Shown here: positions 7,110-15,443 of the stretch, piece after piece | How the letters are laid out: each line of letters starts with the position of its first letter | How positions within the stretch are numbered: the first letter of the stretch is position 1 | NCBI GenBank assembly: GCA_041477815.1 | Contig: JBGOUV010000025.1 | Location: 1-30,580 of the forward strand | Length of the DNA stretch: 30,580 nt | Direction: 5' to 3' | DNA from: JBGOUV01 sp041477815 | GTDB lineage: Bacteria > Acidobacteriota > Terriglobia > Bryobacterales > JACQDG01 | The notes under the pieces: generated by a model | Database searches by the model: none | The model's input: only the letters and a program-made list of their open reading frames with translations | Told to the model about the DNA's origin: nothing | Made by a program: the position numbers and the translations under genes

Positions 7110-8393
7110 TTATGGTGAGACCCGGGGTCGTGGCGCCCCCCACAGCCCGCCCCGAAACGCGAAGGCCAGATAGGCCAGACACGCCCCCAGTTGGACGGCG
7201 TAACCGGCGGCCTGCGCCAGCGCCGCGCCTTGAACGCCGCGGCCCGGAACCAGCCACGCGCAGCCCGCGGCCGTCACCGCGCACACTACCAGCAGAATAG
7301 GAAACTGGGGGCGGAACAGGCGCGCCGAGGTCAGCGAATAGCCTGCCGCGCTGGCCAGCAGCGACACCAGTCCGGAGAACATCAACCAGACGAACAGCCG
7401 GCTCTCGCGGGCGTAGTTGGCGCCGTAGAGCAGGCCGAGCAGCGGCCGGCCGGCCAGGACGGCCACCAGCACGCCGGCGCCGCCGACCGCCGCCGCCAGC
7501 GCGAACATCCTGGCGCTTAGCCGCAGGTAGGTCTTCAGATCCGTGACCGCGGCCTGCGCCATGCGGGGCGCCACCGCCTGGCCCAGGGCCATCACCAGCA
7601 GGTTGGCCGAAACGGTCACGTACGCGAGCGCCGAGAAGACTCCCACCTCCGCAACACCACGATGGTGCTGCAGAAAATAGCGCGGCAAGTTTGCATTCAC
7701 AGAAACCAGCAGCAGCGTGAACCCCAGGGGCAGGGAGATCCGGACGAGCTCGCCGAGTCGGGCGGGGTCCCACAAGGGCAGCCAATGTCCGGCTACCAAG
7801 GTCAAGTCAAACGTGAGCAGGGTAAGCCAGAACACCGGGGCCAGAACGGCAATGGCGGCCGTCGAGGACCCGGTCCACACGATCACGCCCGTCATGGCCA
7901 CGACCGACAGCACGGCCTTCAGGATTTGGGATTGGGCGATCCGGTCCAGGCGCTCCTGCGCGTGGAGGCGGCCGTAGATGGCATCGCTGAAGGATTCCGC
8001 GGCCTTCATGAGGGCGACGGCGGCGAGTAGAGCGACCGTGGGCGCGTCGTATCCGCCGGCCCGGGCGGCGGCGGCGACGGCCAGCAAGAAGACGGCCGTG
8101 CCCATGAGACGCAGGGCCACATAGTGACCCAGGCGGTAGCGCCCGCCCGTGTCGGTGGCCTGGACGGTCCGCAACTGGAGGTTGGTGAGCATCAGGATCG
8201 GAGAGACGATGGCCAAGGCCAAGGCGAACCGCCCCACCGTGGCCGGATCGCTGCGCCGGGCGAGCAGGACGATGGCCGCCCACTGCGCCGCCGCATAGCA
8301 GACGTTGCCGGCCAGCGCCCAAACGAAGCTCACCCGCAGAGACTGCGGCGCCGCCCGCGCCGGGCGCTCCAGGACCATTTCGGCGCTGGTCAT
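7110..8393 (-). CDS. Wzx-like oligosaccharide flippase (polysaccharide biosynthesis membrane protein)
   Basis: This 427-residue protein is almost entirely hydrophobic, with about 12 predicted membrane segments. The layout is that of PST/MATE-fold flippases: N-terminal SFVWALAGNVCYAAAQWAAI, LPLGFTLLLVSVNANLPRYF in the middle, and a long C-terminal helical bundle. It would translocate lipid-linked repeat units from the cytoplasmic to the periplasmic face of the inner membrane. A longer open frame extends upstream to 9503, but that part is a shadow of the ligase gene. The true ATG at 8393 overlaps the stop of the upstream ligase gene by 4 bp (ATGA). It is the last gene of the polysaccharide operon. 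The family is recognised by topology and position rather than by a strong motif. Confidence 0.82.
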   Translation of the reverse strand: MTSAEMVLERPARAAPQSLRVSFVWALAGNVCYAAAQWAAIVLLARRSDPATVGRFALALAIVSPILMLTNLQLRTVQATDTGGRYRLGHYVALRLMGTAVFLLAVAAAARAGGYDAPTVALLAAVALMKAAESFSDAIYGRLHAQERLDRIAQSQILKAVLSVVAMTGVIVWTGSSTAAIAVLAPVFWLTLLTFDLTLVAGHWLPLWDPARLGELVRISLPLGFTLLLVSVNANLPRYFLQHHRGVAEVGVFSALAYVTVSANLLVMALGQAVAPRMAQAAVTDLKTYLRLSARMFALAAAVGGAGVLVAVLAGRPLLGLLYGANYARESRLFVWLMFSGLVSLLASAAGYSLTSARLFRPQFPILLVVCAVTAAGCAWLVPGRGVQGAALAQAAGYAVQLGACLAYLAFAFRGGLWGAPRPRVSP

Positions 8394-9562
8394 CGCGCCA
8401 CCGCCGCTCGGCGGCCGGTGTTCACCACCGCCGCCAGCACGAAGAAAATCCAGACCGCCACGCCCAGACGCCGGAAGGGGTAATCCACCAGGGCGTGCGC
8501 AAAGACGAAGATCGGGCCCAGCCCCCAGATGGTGCGCACCGCCGGACCGATCGAGAGCCCCAGCACGGCCAGCATCGCCGCCGCCAGGGGCAGCCCTCCT
8601 TCCACCGCCCACTCCGCCCAGTCGTTGTGGGCATGATTCACCCTGGTGCCATCGTCGTAGTAGGCATAGGCGGGATAGGCGACTGGAAAATTCCCTAATC
8701 CGAAGCCGGCCCAGGGACGCTCGCGGATCATGGCCAGAGCGCTGCGGGCCATGTTGCGGCGCAGCGCGTAGGGGTCGTCTTGATGCAGGCGCACCCACAG
8801 CCGGTCCCAACCGGCGGCGAAACTGAGAAGGGCGCCGGCCGCGGCGAGGAGGGCGCCGCACGCCAGCAGACGCTTGCGCTCCCCGGGCTGCTTCCGCATG
8901 GTAAGGGCGAGGACGGCGAGAAATTCTCCAACCAGCAGCGCCACCCCGGCGCGGGAAGCGGACATGACCACCGAAGCCAACAGCAGAACCGCCGCGCCGG
9001 CATAAAGCCACCGCCGCGGCGACCGCTCCAGACTCCGGAGCACGGCCCAGGGGAAGATCAGCTCCACAAATGCCGCGTAGTCCATGTAGCTGGCGAAGGG
9101 CCCGTAGATGTCCAGGTATCCGGTGTCGAACCGCCACAGAAACTTCCCCTGGGAGGTGTATCTCTGAACCACGCACAACAGCGCCACCCCGCAGGCCAAG
9201 CCCAGCAACCACTGCATGCGTCCGGCCTCGGGATCGGCGCCGAAAAACAGCTTGCCGCTCAGCCAGAAGACGGCGGCAAGGGCCGTCCAGTAAGCGGCGG
9301 CGGCGAGGGTCTGATGGCGGTAGACGGTCAGCCCGGTAAAGGCCTGTACCAATCCCCAGGCCGCCACGCTCAGCAGTACCCACTCCAGGACCCGCACCGG
9401 AGCGGGCGACCCGCGGAGGGGCCGGCGGCCGAGCAGCAGTATAGCCGACGCCGCCAGCACCGCCACCAGCACCAGGGTCACGCTCCACAGTCCCTCGCGC
9501 CAAGTGGTGAGCGTGACGGCGGCCAGCGACGCGAAAAGCAGCGCTCGGGCGCGGGGAGTCAT
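8390..9562 (-). CDS. O-antigen ligase / polymerase family membrane protein (Wzy/WaaL type)
   Basis: A 390-residue polytopic membrane protein with roughly ten to twelve helices. It has the signature Wzy_C region: SASRAGVALLVGEF in one helix, then a large periplasmic loop with RERPWAGFGLGNFP and NHAHNDWAEWAVEGG, where the His and Arg residues are those expected in ligases and polymerases. It should polymerise undecaprenyl-linked repeat units or transfer the glycan to an acceptor. I chose the ATG at 9562 because a full GGAGGTGA Shine-Dalgarno lies 8 nt upstream. A GTG at 9574 overlapping the aminotransferase stop is the alternative; the much longer open frame to 9919 lies inside the aminotransferase gene and is not used. 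It overlaps the flippase start by 4 bp. Confidence 0.88.
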   Translation of the reverse strand: MTPRARALLFASLAAVTLTTWREGLWSVTLVLVAVLAASAILLLGRRPLRGSPAPVRVLEWVLLSVAAWGLVQAFTGLTVYRHQTLAAAAYWTALAAVFWLSGKLFFGADPEAGRMQWLLGLACGVALLCVVQRYTSQGKFLWRFDTGYLDIYGPFASYMDYAAFVELIFPWAVLRSLERSPRRWLYAGAAVLLLASVVMSASRAGVALLVGEFLAVLALTMRKQPGERKRLLACGALLAAAGALLSFAAGWDRLWVRLHQDDPYALRRNMARSALAMIRERPWAGFGLGNFPVAYPAYAYYDDGTRVNHAHNDWAEWAVEGGLPLAAAMLAVLGLSIGPAVRTIWGLGPIFVFAHALVDYPFRRLGVAVWIFFVLAAVVNTGRRAAVAR

Positions 9563-9570
9563 GGCGGCAG

Positions 9571-10728
9571 TCACCTCCGGTGGGCCAGCACCACCCGGCG
9601 TACCGCGAGCGTGACCGCGGCGACGTCGGCCTCCGTCATGCGGGGATAGAGGGGCAGCGACACCAACCCCTGATAAATACGCTGGGCCACCGGAAACGCC
9701 TCCGGACCATACCCGCCGGTCCGCCGGTAATAGGGATGCAGGTGCACCGGCAGGAAGTGCACGCTGGCGCCAATCCCGGCGGCGTGCAGCGCCTCGATAA
9801 AGCCCCGACGATCGATGTTCAGCCGCTCCAGGTCCAGTTGCACAGGATACAGGTGATAGATATGATCGCGGCCGGGCAGCTCGCGCGGCAGGCCGAGCTC
9901 GGGGAGCGAGGCGAAGCACTCGGCGTAACGGCGCGCGATCTCCCGGCGACGGCGGATGAATCCGTCCAGACGCCGGAGCTGGTGGAGGCCCAGACCCGCC
10001 TGGATATCGGTCATATTGTACTTATAACCAGGCTCCATCACTTCGTAGAACCAGGAGCCCGCCTCGGCATAGCGGTTCCAGGCGTCCTTGCTCATACCGT
10101 GCAGAGACAGCAGGCGCATCCGCGCGGCCAAAGCCGCCTGGTTGGTGGTGATCATGCCGCCCTCGCCGGTGGTCATGTTCTTGGTGGCGTAAAAGCTGAA
10201 GGCTACGATGTCGCCGTGCGTCCCGATGCGGCGCCCCCCGTAGGAGGCGCCGGCGGCGTGAGCGGCGTCCTCGATCACGGCGAGGCCGCGGCCCCGGGCC
10301 AGGTGGAGCAGCGGATCCAGGTCGCAGGCCTGACCCCCGTAATGCACCGGAACGATGGCCTTAGTGCGCGGCGTGATGGCCCGCTCCACAGCCGCCACGC
10401 TGAGCAACAGCGAATCGTCCACGTCTACCAGCACGGGCCGGGCGCCCAGGTGCACCACCACGTTAGCGGTGGAGCAAAAGGTCAAGGTGGGAACGATCAC
10501 CTCGTCGCCCGGACCCACGCCAGACACCGCCAGCGCCAGGTGCAGCGCGGCCGTGCAAGAACTGACGGCGATAGCGTGTTCCGCCCCTACATAGGTCCGA
10601 AAATCTTCTTCGAAGCGCTTCACCTTGGGCCCGGTGGTCAGCCACCCGGACCGCAGGCTGTCCACCACCTCCGCGATCTCCTCCTCCCCAATCCAGGGGA
10701 GACAATACGGGAGAAACTTCCCGCTCAC
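9571..10728 (-). CDS. DegT/DnrJ/EryC1/StrS-family sugar-nucleotide aminotransferase
   Basis: This 385-residue PLP enzyme transfers an amino group from glutamate to a keto-sugar nucleotide. Visible family marks are GWLTTGPKVKRFEEDFRTYV at the N-terminus, SSCTAALHLAL, GDEVIVPTLTFCSTAN, VIEDAAHAAGASYGG and the Schiff-base lysine in SFYATKNMTTGEGG (about Lys184). The length is normal for the family. Translation starts at a GTG (10728) that overlaps the stop of the GNAT gene (GTGA), with GGAGA 6 nt upstream; a longer frame to 10857 has no support. Its coupling to an acetyltransferase suggests a WecE/WecD-like pair making an N-acylated 4-amino-4,6-dideoxy sugar for the polysaccharide, but the exact sugar cannot be read from sequence. 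Confidence 0.9.
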   Translation of the reverse strand: MSGKFLPYCLPWIGEEEIAEVVDSLRSGWLTTGPKVKRFEEDFRTYVGAEHAIAVSSCTAALHLALAVSGVGPGDEVIVPTLTFCSTANVVVHLGARPVLVDVDDSLLLSVAAVERAITPRTKAIVPVHYGGQACDLDPLLHLARGRGLAVIEDAAHAAGASYGGRRIGTHGDIVAFSFYATKNMTTGEGGMITTNQAALAARMRLLSLHGMSKDAWNRYAEAGSWFYEVMEPGYKYNMTDIQAGLGLHQLRRLDGFIRRRREIARRYAECFASLPELGLPRELPGRDHIYHLYPVQLDLERLNIDRRGFIEALHAAGIGASVHFLPVHLHPYYRRTGGYGPEAFPVAQRIYQGLVSLPLYPRMTEADVAAVTLAVRRVVLAHRR

Positions 10729-11702
10729 AGGATTCTCCGCAGGGTGAGGGAGACACCCCGGAGCCGGAAGCCGCAGGACTCGTACAGCCGCCCCGCCGGA
10801 ATATTGCGCAGTTGGGTGCCGACTTCGACTACGGCCGCACCCTGGCCCTGGAACCAATCGAGAGCGCCCCCGGTGGCGGCACGGGCCAACCCCCGGCCGC
10901 GGGCGGCGGCGGCGGTGGCCACCAGGACGATCGAGCCCAACGGCCCGCCCAGAACGGCGGCGGCCTCCCGGTCCAGCTTGCAGGTCACGAATCCGGCCAC
11001 GGCGCCCCCGGTCTCGGCAATCACTACATGGTCGGCAGCCTGACCCAGGCAGGAGTTGCGGACCCAGGTTTCGTGCAGCCGATCGGCCACCCCGGGCCCG
11101 AGCGCCGTATCGGCGTGGAAGCGGTCGAGTGCGTAGGCGGAACGGGCGATGGCGCAGACCGGAGCGAGGTCGGAGGGTTGAAAGCCGCGGATCACCGCTC
11201 CCTCCCGGTCGCGGCGCGGCGCCGACCGGAGGGGGAGGGAAAAAGTTTGGAGGCCGTCGAGCAGGCGAAATCCGCCGGCTTCGAGGACCTGGATGGTTTC
11301 CAGGTCGCCGGCGTCGACGCGGGCGGTCAGGTGCCGGATGCCGGCATGGCGGGCGTCGTCGAGGAGCGCCTCACAGAGCGCTTCCTGCACGCTCTGTCCC
11401 TCCCGGCCCGCGACGCTGGCCAGCAGGAAGTGCAGGCGGGCCGCCGGAAAGCCGAATACCTCGCTGTCCCAGGTAAGGGGGCCCCAGCAGGCCGCGCCGG
11501 CCATCCGGTCCCCGCAGCGGGCGACGAAGGTTCGCGCTTCCGCCGCGCTGGTCAACCGCTGCACGGCGTGGAGTGCGGCGTCCTGCAAGTGGGACCGGTC
11601 GCAGCCGTCGCCGTAGCGCTCGTAGGACAACCGCGCCTGCCCGGCGATGGCGGCAAGCTCGCCGGGGGCCAGGGGGTTTTCGTCAGTGGGAAGGATTTGC
11701 AT
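10725..11702 (-). CDS. GNAT-family N-acetyltransferase, WecD-like two-part protein
   Basis: A 325-residue protein with an N-terminal half containing WDSEVFGFPAARL, a sequence typical of dTDP-fucosamine acetyltransferase (WecD/RffC)-like proteins. Its C-terminal GNAT fold (about 170-325) has the acetyl-CoA pyrophosphate-binding turn AAARGRGLARAAT and the late-strand motif IPAGRLYESCGFR. It likely acylates the amino sugar made by the next gene's aminotransferase. It overlaps the upstream sugar-transferase gene by 20 bp and the downstream aminotransferase by 4 bp. An AAGGAT site stands 7 nt before the ATG. The length (325, versus about 224 for WecD) shows extra N-terminal sequence. The substrate is inferred from context only. 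Confidence 0.8.
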   Translation of the reverse strand: MQILPTDENPLAPGELAAIAGQARLSYERYGDGCDRSHLQDAALHAVQRLTSAAEARTFVARCGDRMAGAACWGPLTWDSEVFGFPAARLHFLLASVAGREGQSVQEALCEALLDDARHAGIRHLTARVDAGDLETIQVLEAGGFRLLDGLQTFSLPLRSAPRRDREGAVIRGFQPSDLAPVCAIARSAYALDRFHADTALGPGVADRLHETWVRNSCLGQAADHVVIAETGGAVAGFVTCKLDREAAAVLGGPLGSIVLVATAAAARGRGLARAATGGALDWFQGQGAAVVEVGTQLRNIPAGRLYESCGFRLRGVSLTLRRIL

Positions 11703-12267
11703 TGTTAATATCCTTCCGCAACAAGACGTATGGGACGGTCCGCCACAGGATGGCGAGGTCCAGACCCAGCGAACGGCGCTCCACGTACTCGACGTCCAGG
11801 GCCTTGCGTCGCGGCCAGGAAATGTTGTTGCGTCCGCTGATCTGGGCGAGGCCGGTCAGGCCGGGCCGGACCGCCAGCTTGACGCGTTCGTGGTCCGTGT
11901 AGTAGGCCAACTGATCCACCAGGTCCGGCCGCGGACCGACCAGGGCCATATCTCCCCGCAGCACGTTGTAGAGCTGGGGCAGTTCGTCAAGGCTGGTCCG
12001 GCGCAGCCAGCGCCCCAGCCGGGTGAGGCGGGGATCGTCCTCGGCGCTGCAGGTCGACCCGTCGGCATTGCGCCGGTCGGGAGCATCCTGGAACATGGAT
12101 CGAAACTTGTAGAGGCGAAATGGAAGCCCGTCGCGTCCCAGGCGCCACTGGAGGAACAGCGCCGGGCCCGGCGAGGACAGCCGCACGGCGATGGCGCCGG
12201 CCACCAGCAGGGGCGAGAGTGCCACCAGCGCCGCAACCGCCAGCAGCACGTCCAGCACTCTGCTCAT
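11683..12267 (-). CDS. Polyprenyl-phosphate phosphoglycosyl transferase (bacterial sugar transferase, PglC/WbaP core)
   Basis: This 194-residue protein is the minimal monotopic phosphoglycosyl transferase core. An N-terminal re-entrant hydrophobic helix (VLLAVAALVALSPLLVAGAI) is followed by SPGPALFLQWRLGRDG, YKFRSM, the catalytic dyad Asp94-Glu95 in TSLDELPQLYNVLRGDMALV and GPRP, then PGLTGLAQISGRN. It starts glycan assembly by moving a sugar-1-phosphate from its nucleotide onto undecaprenyl phosphate at the inner face of the membrane. It has no WbaP-type N-terminal membrane bundle. The ATG overlaps the stop of the kinase gene (ATGA). A FlaA1-type membrane bundle, normally part of large phosphoglycosyl transferases, is found instead on the divergent epimerase at 15885. 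Confidence 0.93.
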   Translation of the reverse strand: MSRVLDVLLAVAALVALSPLLVAGAIAVRLSSPGPALFLQWRLGRDGLPFRLYKFRSMFQDAPDRRNADGSTCSAEDDPRLTRLGRWLRRTSLDELPQLYNVLRGDMALVGPRPDLVDQLAYYTDHERVKLAVRPGLTGLAQISGRNNISWPRRKALDVEYVERRSLGLDLAILWRTVPYVLLRKDINNANPSH

Positions 12268-14492
12268 CCGGCCTCCGTGGCCCGGTAATACTTCGCACTG
12301 TATTTATAGTAGCTGTACATGTTGTAACCGGAGCTGAGATTGACGTGATCCACTTTGTTCAGGACCAGCCCCAGGACGTTGGCGCGCAGCCGTTTCAACA
12401 CGGCCAGGGCGGCGGCCACCGCCTTGCGATTGGTCTCTCCGGCCAGGGCCAGCAGGATGACGCCGTCGGCCAGGGTGGCGATCTGCAGGGTTTCGGCGAA
12501 GCCCAGCAGGGGCGGACCGTCAATGATCACCAGGTCGTACTTTCTGGTGACTTGAGCCAGTACTTCGGACATGCCGTACCCCATCAGGTCGGGGGCGCGG
12601 TTGGTGGGCGGGCCCGCCGGCAGCATGTAGAGATGCGACAGGGTCTGGCTCTGAATGATGACCTCGTCGACCGTAGCCTCGCCGGCCAGGACGTTGGCCA
12701 GTCCCCGGCTGGAGTCGATGTGGATGTGCTTGTGCAGCGTGGGGCGGCGCAGGTCGGCGTCTATGATCAGCACCGTCTTCTGCTGGCGGGCGTGGGCCAC
12801 GGCCAGGTGCAGCGAGGCGGTCGATTTGCCTTCGCCGGGTCCGGAGCTGGTTAGGAGAATCGACCGCAGGCGTCCGTCGAAGTCGGCGAGCAGGATCGAG
12901 TTTCGCAGCGTTTGCATGGCTTCCTCGAAACTGGAGGCGCTGGCATTCTTGTCGACCAGGCTCTGCGAGGGCTTGGCCAGGTCGGTGTTCGACGACGCCA
13001 CCCCCGCCGCCAGCAGGTAGGAGAACGACCGGCGGCCCTTCACCACCGGGAGCATCCCGATCACCTCCGTCTGCAGCGTCCGGCCGATCTGCGCGGAATC
13101 GCGGATGGTCTGGTCCAGCGCGTCGCTCAAAACGGCCACGCCGACCGCCAGCACCGCCGAGAACAGGAAAGCCAGCAGGACATTCAGGGCCACATTCGGA
13201 AAGACCGGCTTCACCGCCGGGCGGGCCTCATCGGCCAGCCGGATGGCGCTGTTTTGGAAGCCGGCGTTGATGCCGGCCTCGCGGATCTTGCGGACCAGGT
13301 CTTCATAGAGCTTCTTGTCGGCTTCGGCCTCGTTCTTCACCTGCTTGTACTCGAAGGAGCGGGCGTTCAGCCGGTCGAATTCAACCTTGGTCTGGGCCAC
13401 CGCCTTGGCCAGCATGCGCTCGCGGTCGAGGCTTTCCTGGTACTCCATACCTACGCGGCGAGTTACATTCTGACGCGTGCTCTCGAACTGGCGCTGCACC
13501 TCGGCCAGCTTGGCCGCGGCCTTGCGGTACTCGGGGTGATTGGCTCCGAAGAAGCCCTTCACCTCGGCAAATTTCTCCTGCGCCTCGTTAACGCGCTCGG
13601 AGAGTCCCTTCAACGACTCGCCCTGAGCGGACACCTGCGCCGCCTCCAGGGCCCCGCCGCGGCCGGACTCGAAGGCCGCCTGCTTGCGCACCCGGTCGGT
13701 CTGGGCGTTGGTGTGCTCGGTGTTGAGCTGCAGCAGGCGCGCCGAAAGAATGCTGGTCTTCTCCTCCGGATTGATGACGTTCAACTCGCGCTCGAAGGCG
13801 GCCACGGCCAGCGAGCTGCGCTCCATCTTGGCCCGCAGCTCCTCCAGTTGCTGTTCCATGAAAGCCGACAGGCTGGCCGAGGAGCGCATCCGGATGTTGT
13901 AGGTGTGCTCCAAGTAAGACCGGGCGATGCCGTTGGCCACGTCGGCGGCCAGACGCGGGTCGGGGGAGCGATAGGTAATCAGAAGTAAATAGGTATTCGA
14001 CGGACGATTTATCTTCAGATTCTTCAGCAGCACGGGCGCGTTTCGGATGGTGTCCGGCTGGACGCCCGGGAGGCGGCTAAACTGCTCTTCGTGCTCCAGC
14101 AGGTTGTACTTCCGGGTGACCGGGCGCAGCACCGAGTCGGACTGAATGAGTTTGGCCTGGGTGGCCAGAAACTGGTCGGAGTCGTTGCTCATGGCCACCC
14201 GCTGGGCTTCCTGTCCGAGCACGCCGCTGGGGGCCTGGCGGTCCACGTCGACGGTGGCCGTGGCTTCGAAGATGGGCGTAAGCCGGGTGGAAATCACCAG
14301 CGCGGCCACCACCGACAGCACCACGAAGGTCGAGATTTTCCAGACGTGCCGGCGCAGTACCCAGAGGTAGTGGGAGGCCGGGAGCCCGGCGCCGGGGGTC
14401 TCCGGGTCCACCCCCGGGCCGCTTTGGGAATACGGCACGATCTGAAAAGCACCGAGTTGGGACAGGTCCGGGGGGGGCAGCTCCGCTCGCAA
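12264..14492 (-). CDS. Wzc-like polysaccharide co-polymerase with BY-kinase (tyrosine autokinase) domain
   Basis: A 742-residue inner-membrane protein that controls chain length and export of exopolysaccharide. Features in order: a Wzz domain flanked by membrane helices (about 52-68 and 434-455), with a long coiled-coil GNVR region between them; then the BY-kinase with Walker A SSGPGEGKST (about 547), Walker A' LIIDADLRRP (about 572) and Walker B DLVIIDGPP (about 652). The C-terminal 20 residues hold seven tyrosines (YNMYSYYKYSAKYY), the autophosphorylation cluster. No cognate low-molecular-weight phosphatase gene is in the window. The start codon is TTG, supported by AAGGAG 7 nt upstream. 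It lies 12 bp after the SLBB exporter gene and overlaps the sugar transferase by 4 bp. Confidence 0.93.
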   Translation of the reverse strand: MRAELPPPDLSQLGAFQIVPYSQSGPGVDPETPGAGLPASHYLWVLRRHVWKISTFVVLSVVAALVISTRLTPIFEATATVDVDRQAPSGVLGQEAQRVAMSNDSDQFLATQAKLIQSDSVLRPVTRKYNLLEHEEQFSRLPGVQPDTIRNAPVLLKNLKINRPSNTYLLLITYRSPDPRLAADVANGIARSYLEHTYNIRMRSSASLSAFMEQQLEELRAKMERSSLAVAAFERELNVINPEEKTSILSARLLQLNTEHTNAQTDRVRKQAAFESGRGGALEAAQVSAQGESLKGLSERVNEAQEKFAEVKGFFGANHPEYRKAAAKLAEVQRQFESTRQNVTRRVGMEYQESLDRERMLAKAVAQTKVEFDRLNARSFEYKQVKNEAEADKKLYEDLVRKIREAGINAGFQNSAIRLADEARPAVKPVFPNVALNVLLAFLFSAVLAVGVAVLSDALDQTIRDSAQIGRTLQTEVIGMLPVVKGRRSFSYLLAAGVASSNTDLAKPSQSLVDKNASASSFEEAMQTLRNSILLADFDGRLRSILLTSSGPGEGKSTASLHLAVAHARQQKTVLIIDADLRRPTLHKHIHIDSSRGLANVLAGEATVDEVIIQSQTLSHLYMLPAGPPTNRAPDLMGYGMSEVLAQVTRKYDLVIIDGPPLLGFAETLQIATLADGVILLALAGETNRKAVAAALAVLKRLRANVLGLVLNKVDHVNLSSGYNMYSYYKYSAKYYRATEAG

Positions 14493-14504
14493 TGTAGGAC
14501 TCCT

Positions 14505-15443
14505 TTACCTGGTTCCCGCGTAAACGCCGGCGGCGCCGGCGGCGCTGCCGAAGATGAGAAGCTTCTCCAGCAAGCCAATGGTGGCCCGCCGGCCCTTGTT
14601 GTCCGGGACATAGAGGATGTCGTTGGCCAGCAGGGTGACGTCGGGCGCCTTGCGGTCGATGATCTTTTTGAGCTCGATAGGGATCTCGTTCTTGCCCCCC
14701 AGCGCTCCCTCGCGGCGGTAGATATAGGCGTGGTCGCTCGAAAAGGGCAGCAGCCCCTCGGAGAGGGCCAGGATCTGGAGGACACTGCTCTCGACCGCGT
14801 CCCGCACGGGGAAAGCGCCGGGTTTTCTCACGTTGCCTACTATATAGATACGACCGGCCTCGGGAACCCGGATCTCCTCGCCGCCGGTGAGACGCAGGTT
14901 CAGGTCGGGGTCCGCGGCGTCCAGCAGGCCCTTCACCGCAATGCGCTGCACCAGCGTAGTCGGGGCGCCGTCCGGGCCTTTTTGCGCCTTGCTCACCAGG
15001 ATCTCGGGACCGGCTTCCGGGTTCAGGCCCTCGGCGCGGGTCAGGGCGTCCAGCAGCGTGACGCCGCCAAAGGCCTGAAATGTCAGCGGCCGGAGCACCG
15101 CCCCGGCTACGCTGATGGGCCGGCTGCGGTACTCCACCACGGTCACCGCTACCTTCGGATCCACCAGAATCTGGGCGGCCTGCAGAGCGGCGGCGATCTC
15201 AATCTCCAGTTGCGCCGGCATCAGACCGGCGGCGGGGATCTTGCGGTCCACCAGCGGCACGCTCATCCGGCCGTCGGCGCCCACCCGAATGGTTCGCGAC
15301 AACTCCGGAGCGCCGTAGACTGAGACGCCAATCAGATCGTCCGGCCCTACCTTCTGCGCCGGAAGGTTGCCGGACAATTCCGGCGCTTGCCCCCAGGCGG
15401 CGAGGGCGAGGGCGACGGCCGGCCAGAAAGAGTGCCTATTCAT
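14505..15443 (-). CDS. Wza-like polysaccharide export protein (Poly_export + SLBB domains)
   Basis: A 312-residue secreted protein that should form the periplasmic/outer-membrane export channel with the Wzc-like kinase. After a signal peptide (ALALAAWGQA) come a Poly_export domain (VGPDDLIGVSVYGAPELS through VDPKVAVTVVEY), a first SLBB domain (ISVAGAVLRPLTFQAFGGVT) and a second one (IYIVGNVRKPGAFPV). It then ends with a short hydrophobic Gly/Ala stretch (LLIFGSAAGAAGVYAGTR). Unlike E. coli Wza there is no lipobox cysteine, so it is probably not a lipoprotein. It could attach through the C-terminal hydrophobic segment or a separate protein. The ATG lies 8 bp inside the end of the ribbon-helix-helix gene. 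Confidence 0.9.
   Translation of the reverse strand: MNRHSFWPAVALALAAWGQAPELSGNLPAQKVGPDDLIGVSVYGAPELSRTIRVGADGRMSVPLVDRKIPAAGLMPAQLEIEIAAALQAAQILVDPKVAVTVVEYRSRPISVAGAVLRPLTFQAFGGVTLLDALTRAEGLNPEAGPEILVSKAQKGPDGAPTTLVQRIAVKGLLDAADPDLNLRLTGGEEIRVPEAGRIYIVGNVRKPGAFPVRDAVESSVLQILALSEGLLPFSSDHAYIYRREGALGGKNEIPIELKKIIDRKAPDVTLLANDILYVPDNKGRRATIGLLEKLLIFGSAAGAAGVYAGTR

Noticed and set aside
8394..9503. Upstream extension of the flippase frame
   Set aside because: This part lies entirely within the O-antigen ligase gene in another frame; the flippase begins at the ATGA overlap at 8393.
10729..10857. Upstream extension of the aminotransferase frame
   Set aside because: It lies inside the GNAT coding sequence and has no family similarity; the GTG at 10728 has a ribosome site and the normal N-terminus.
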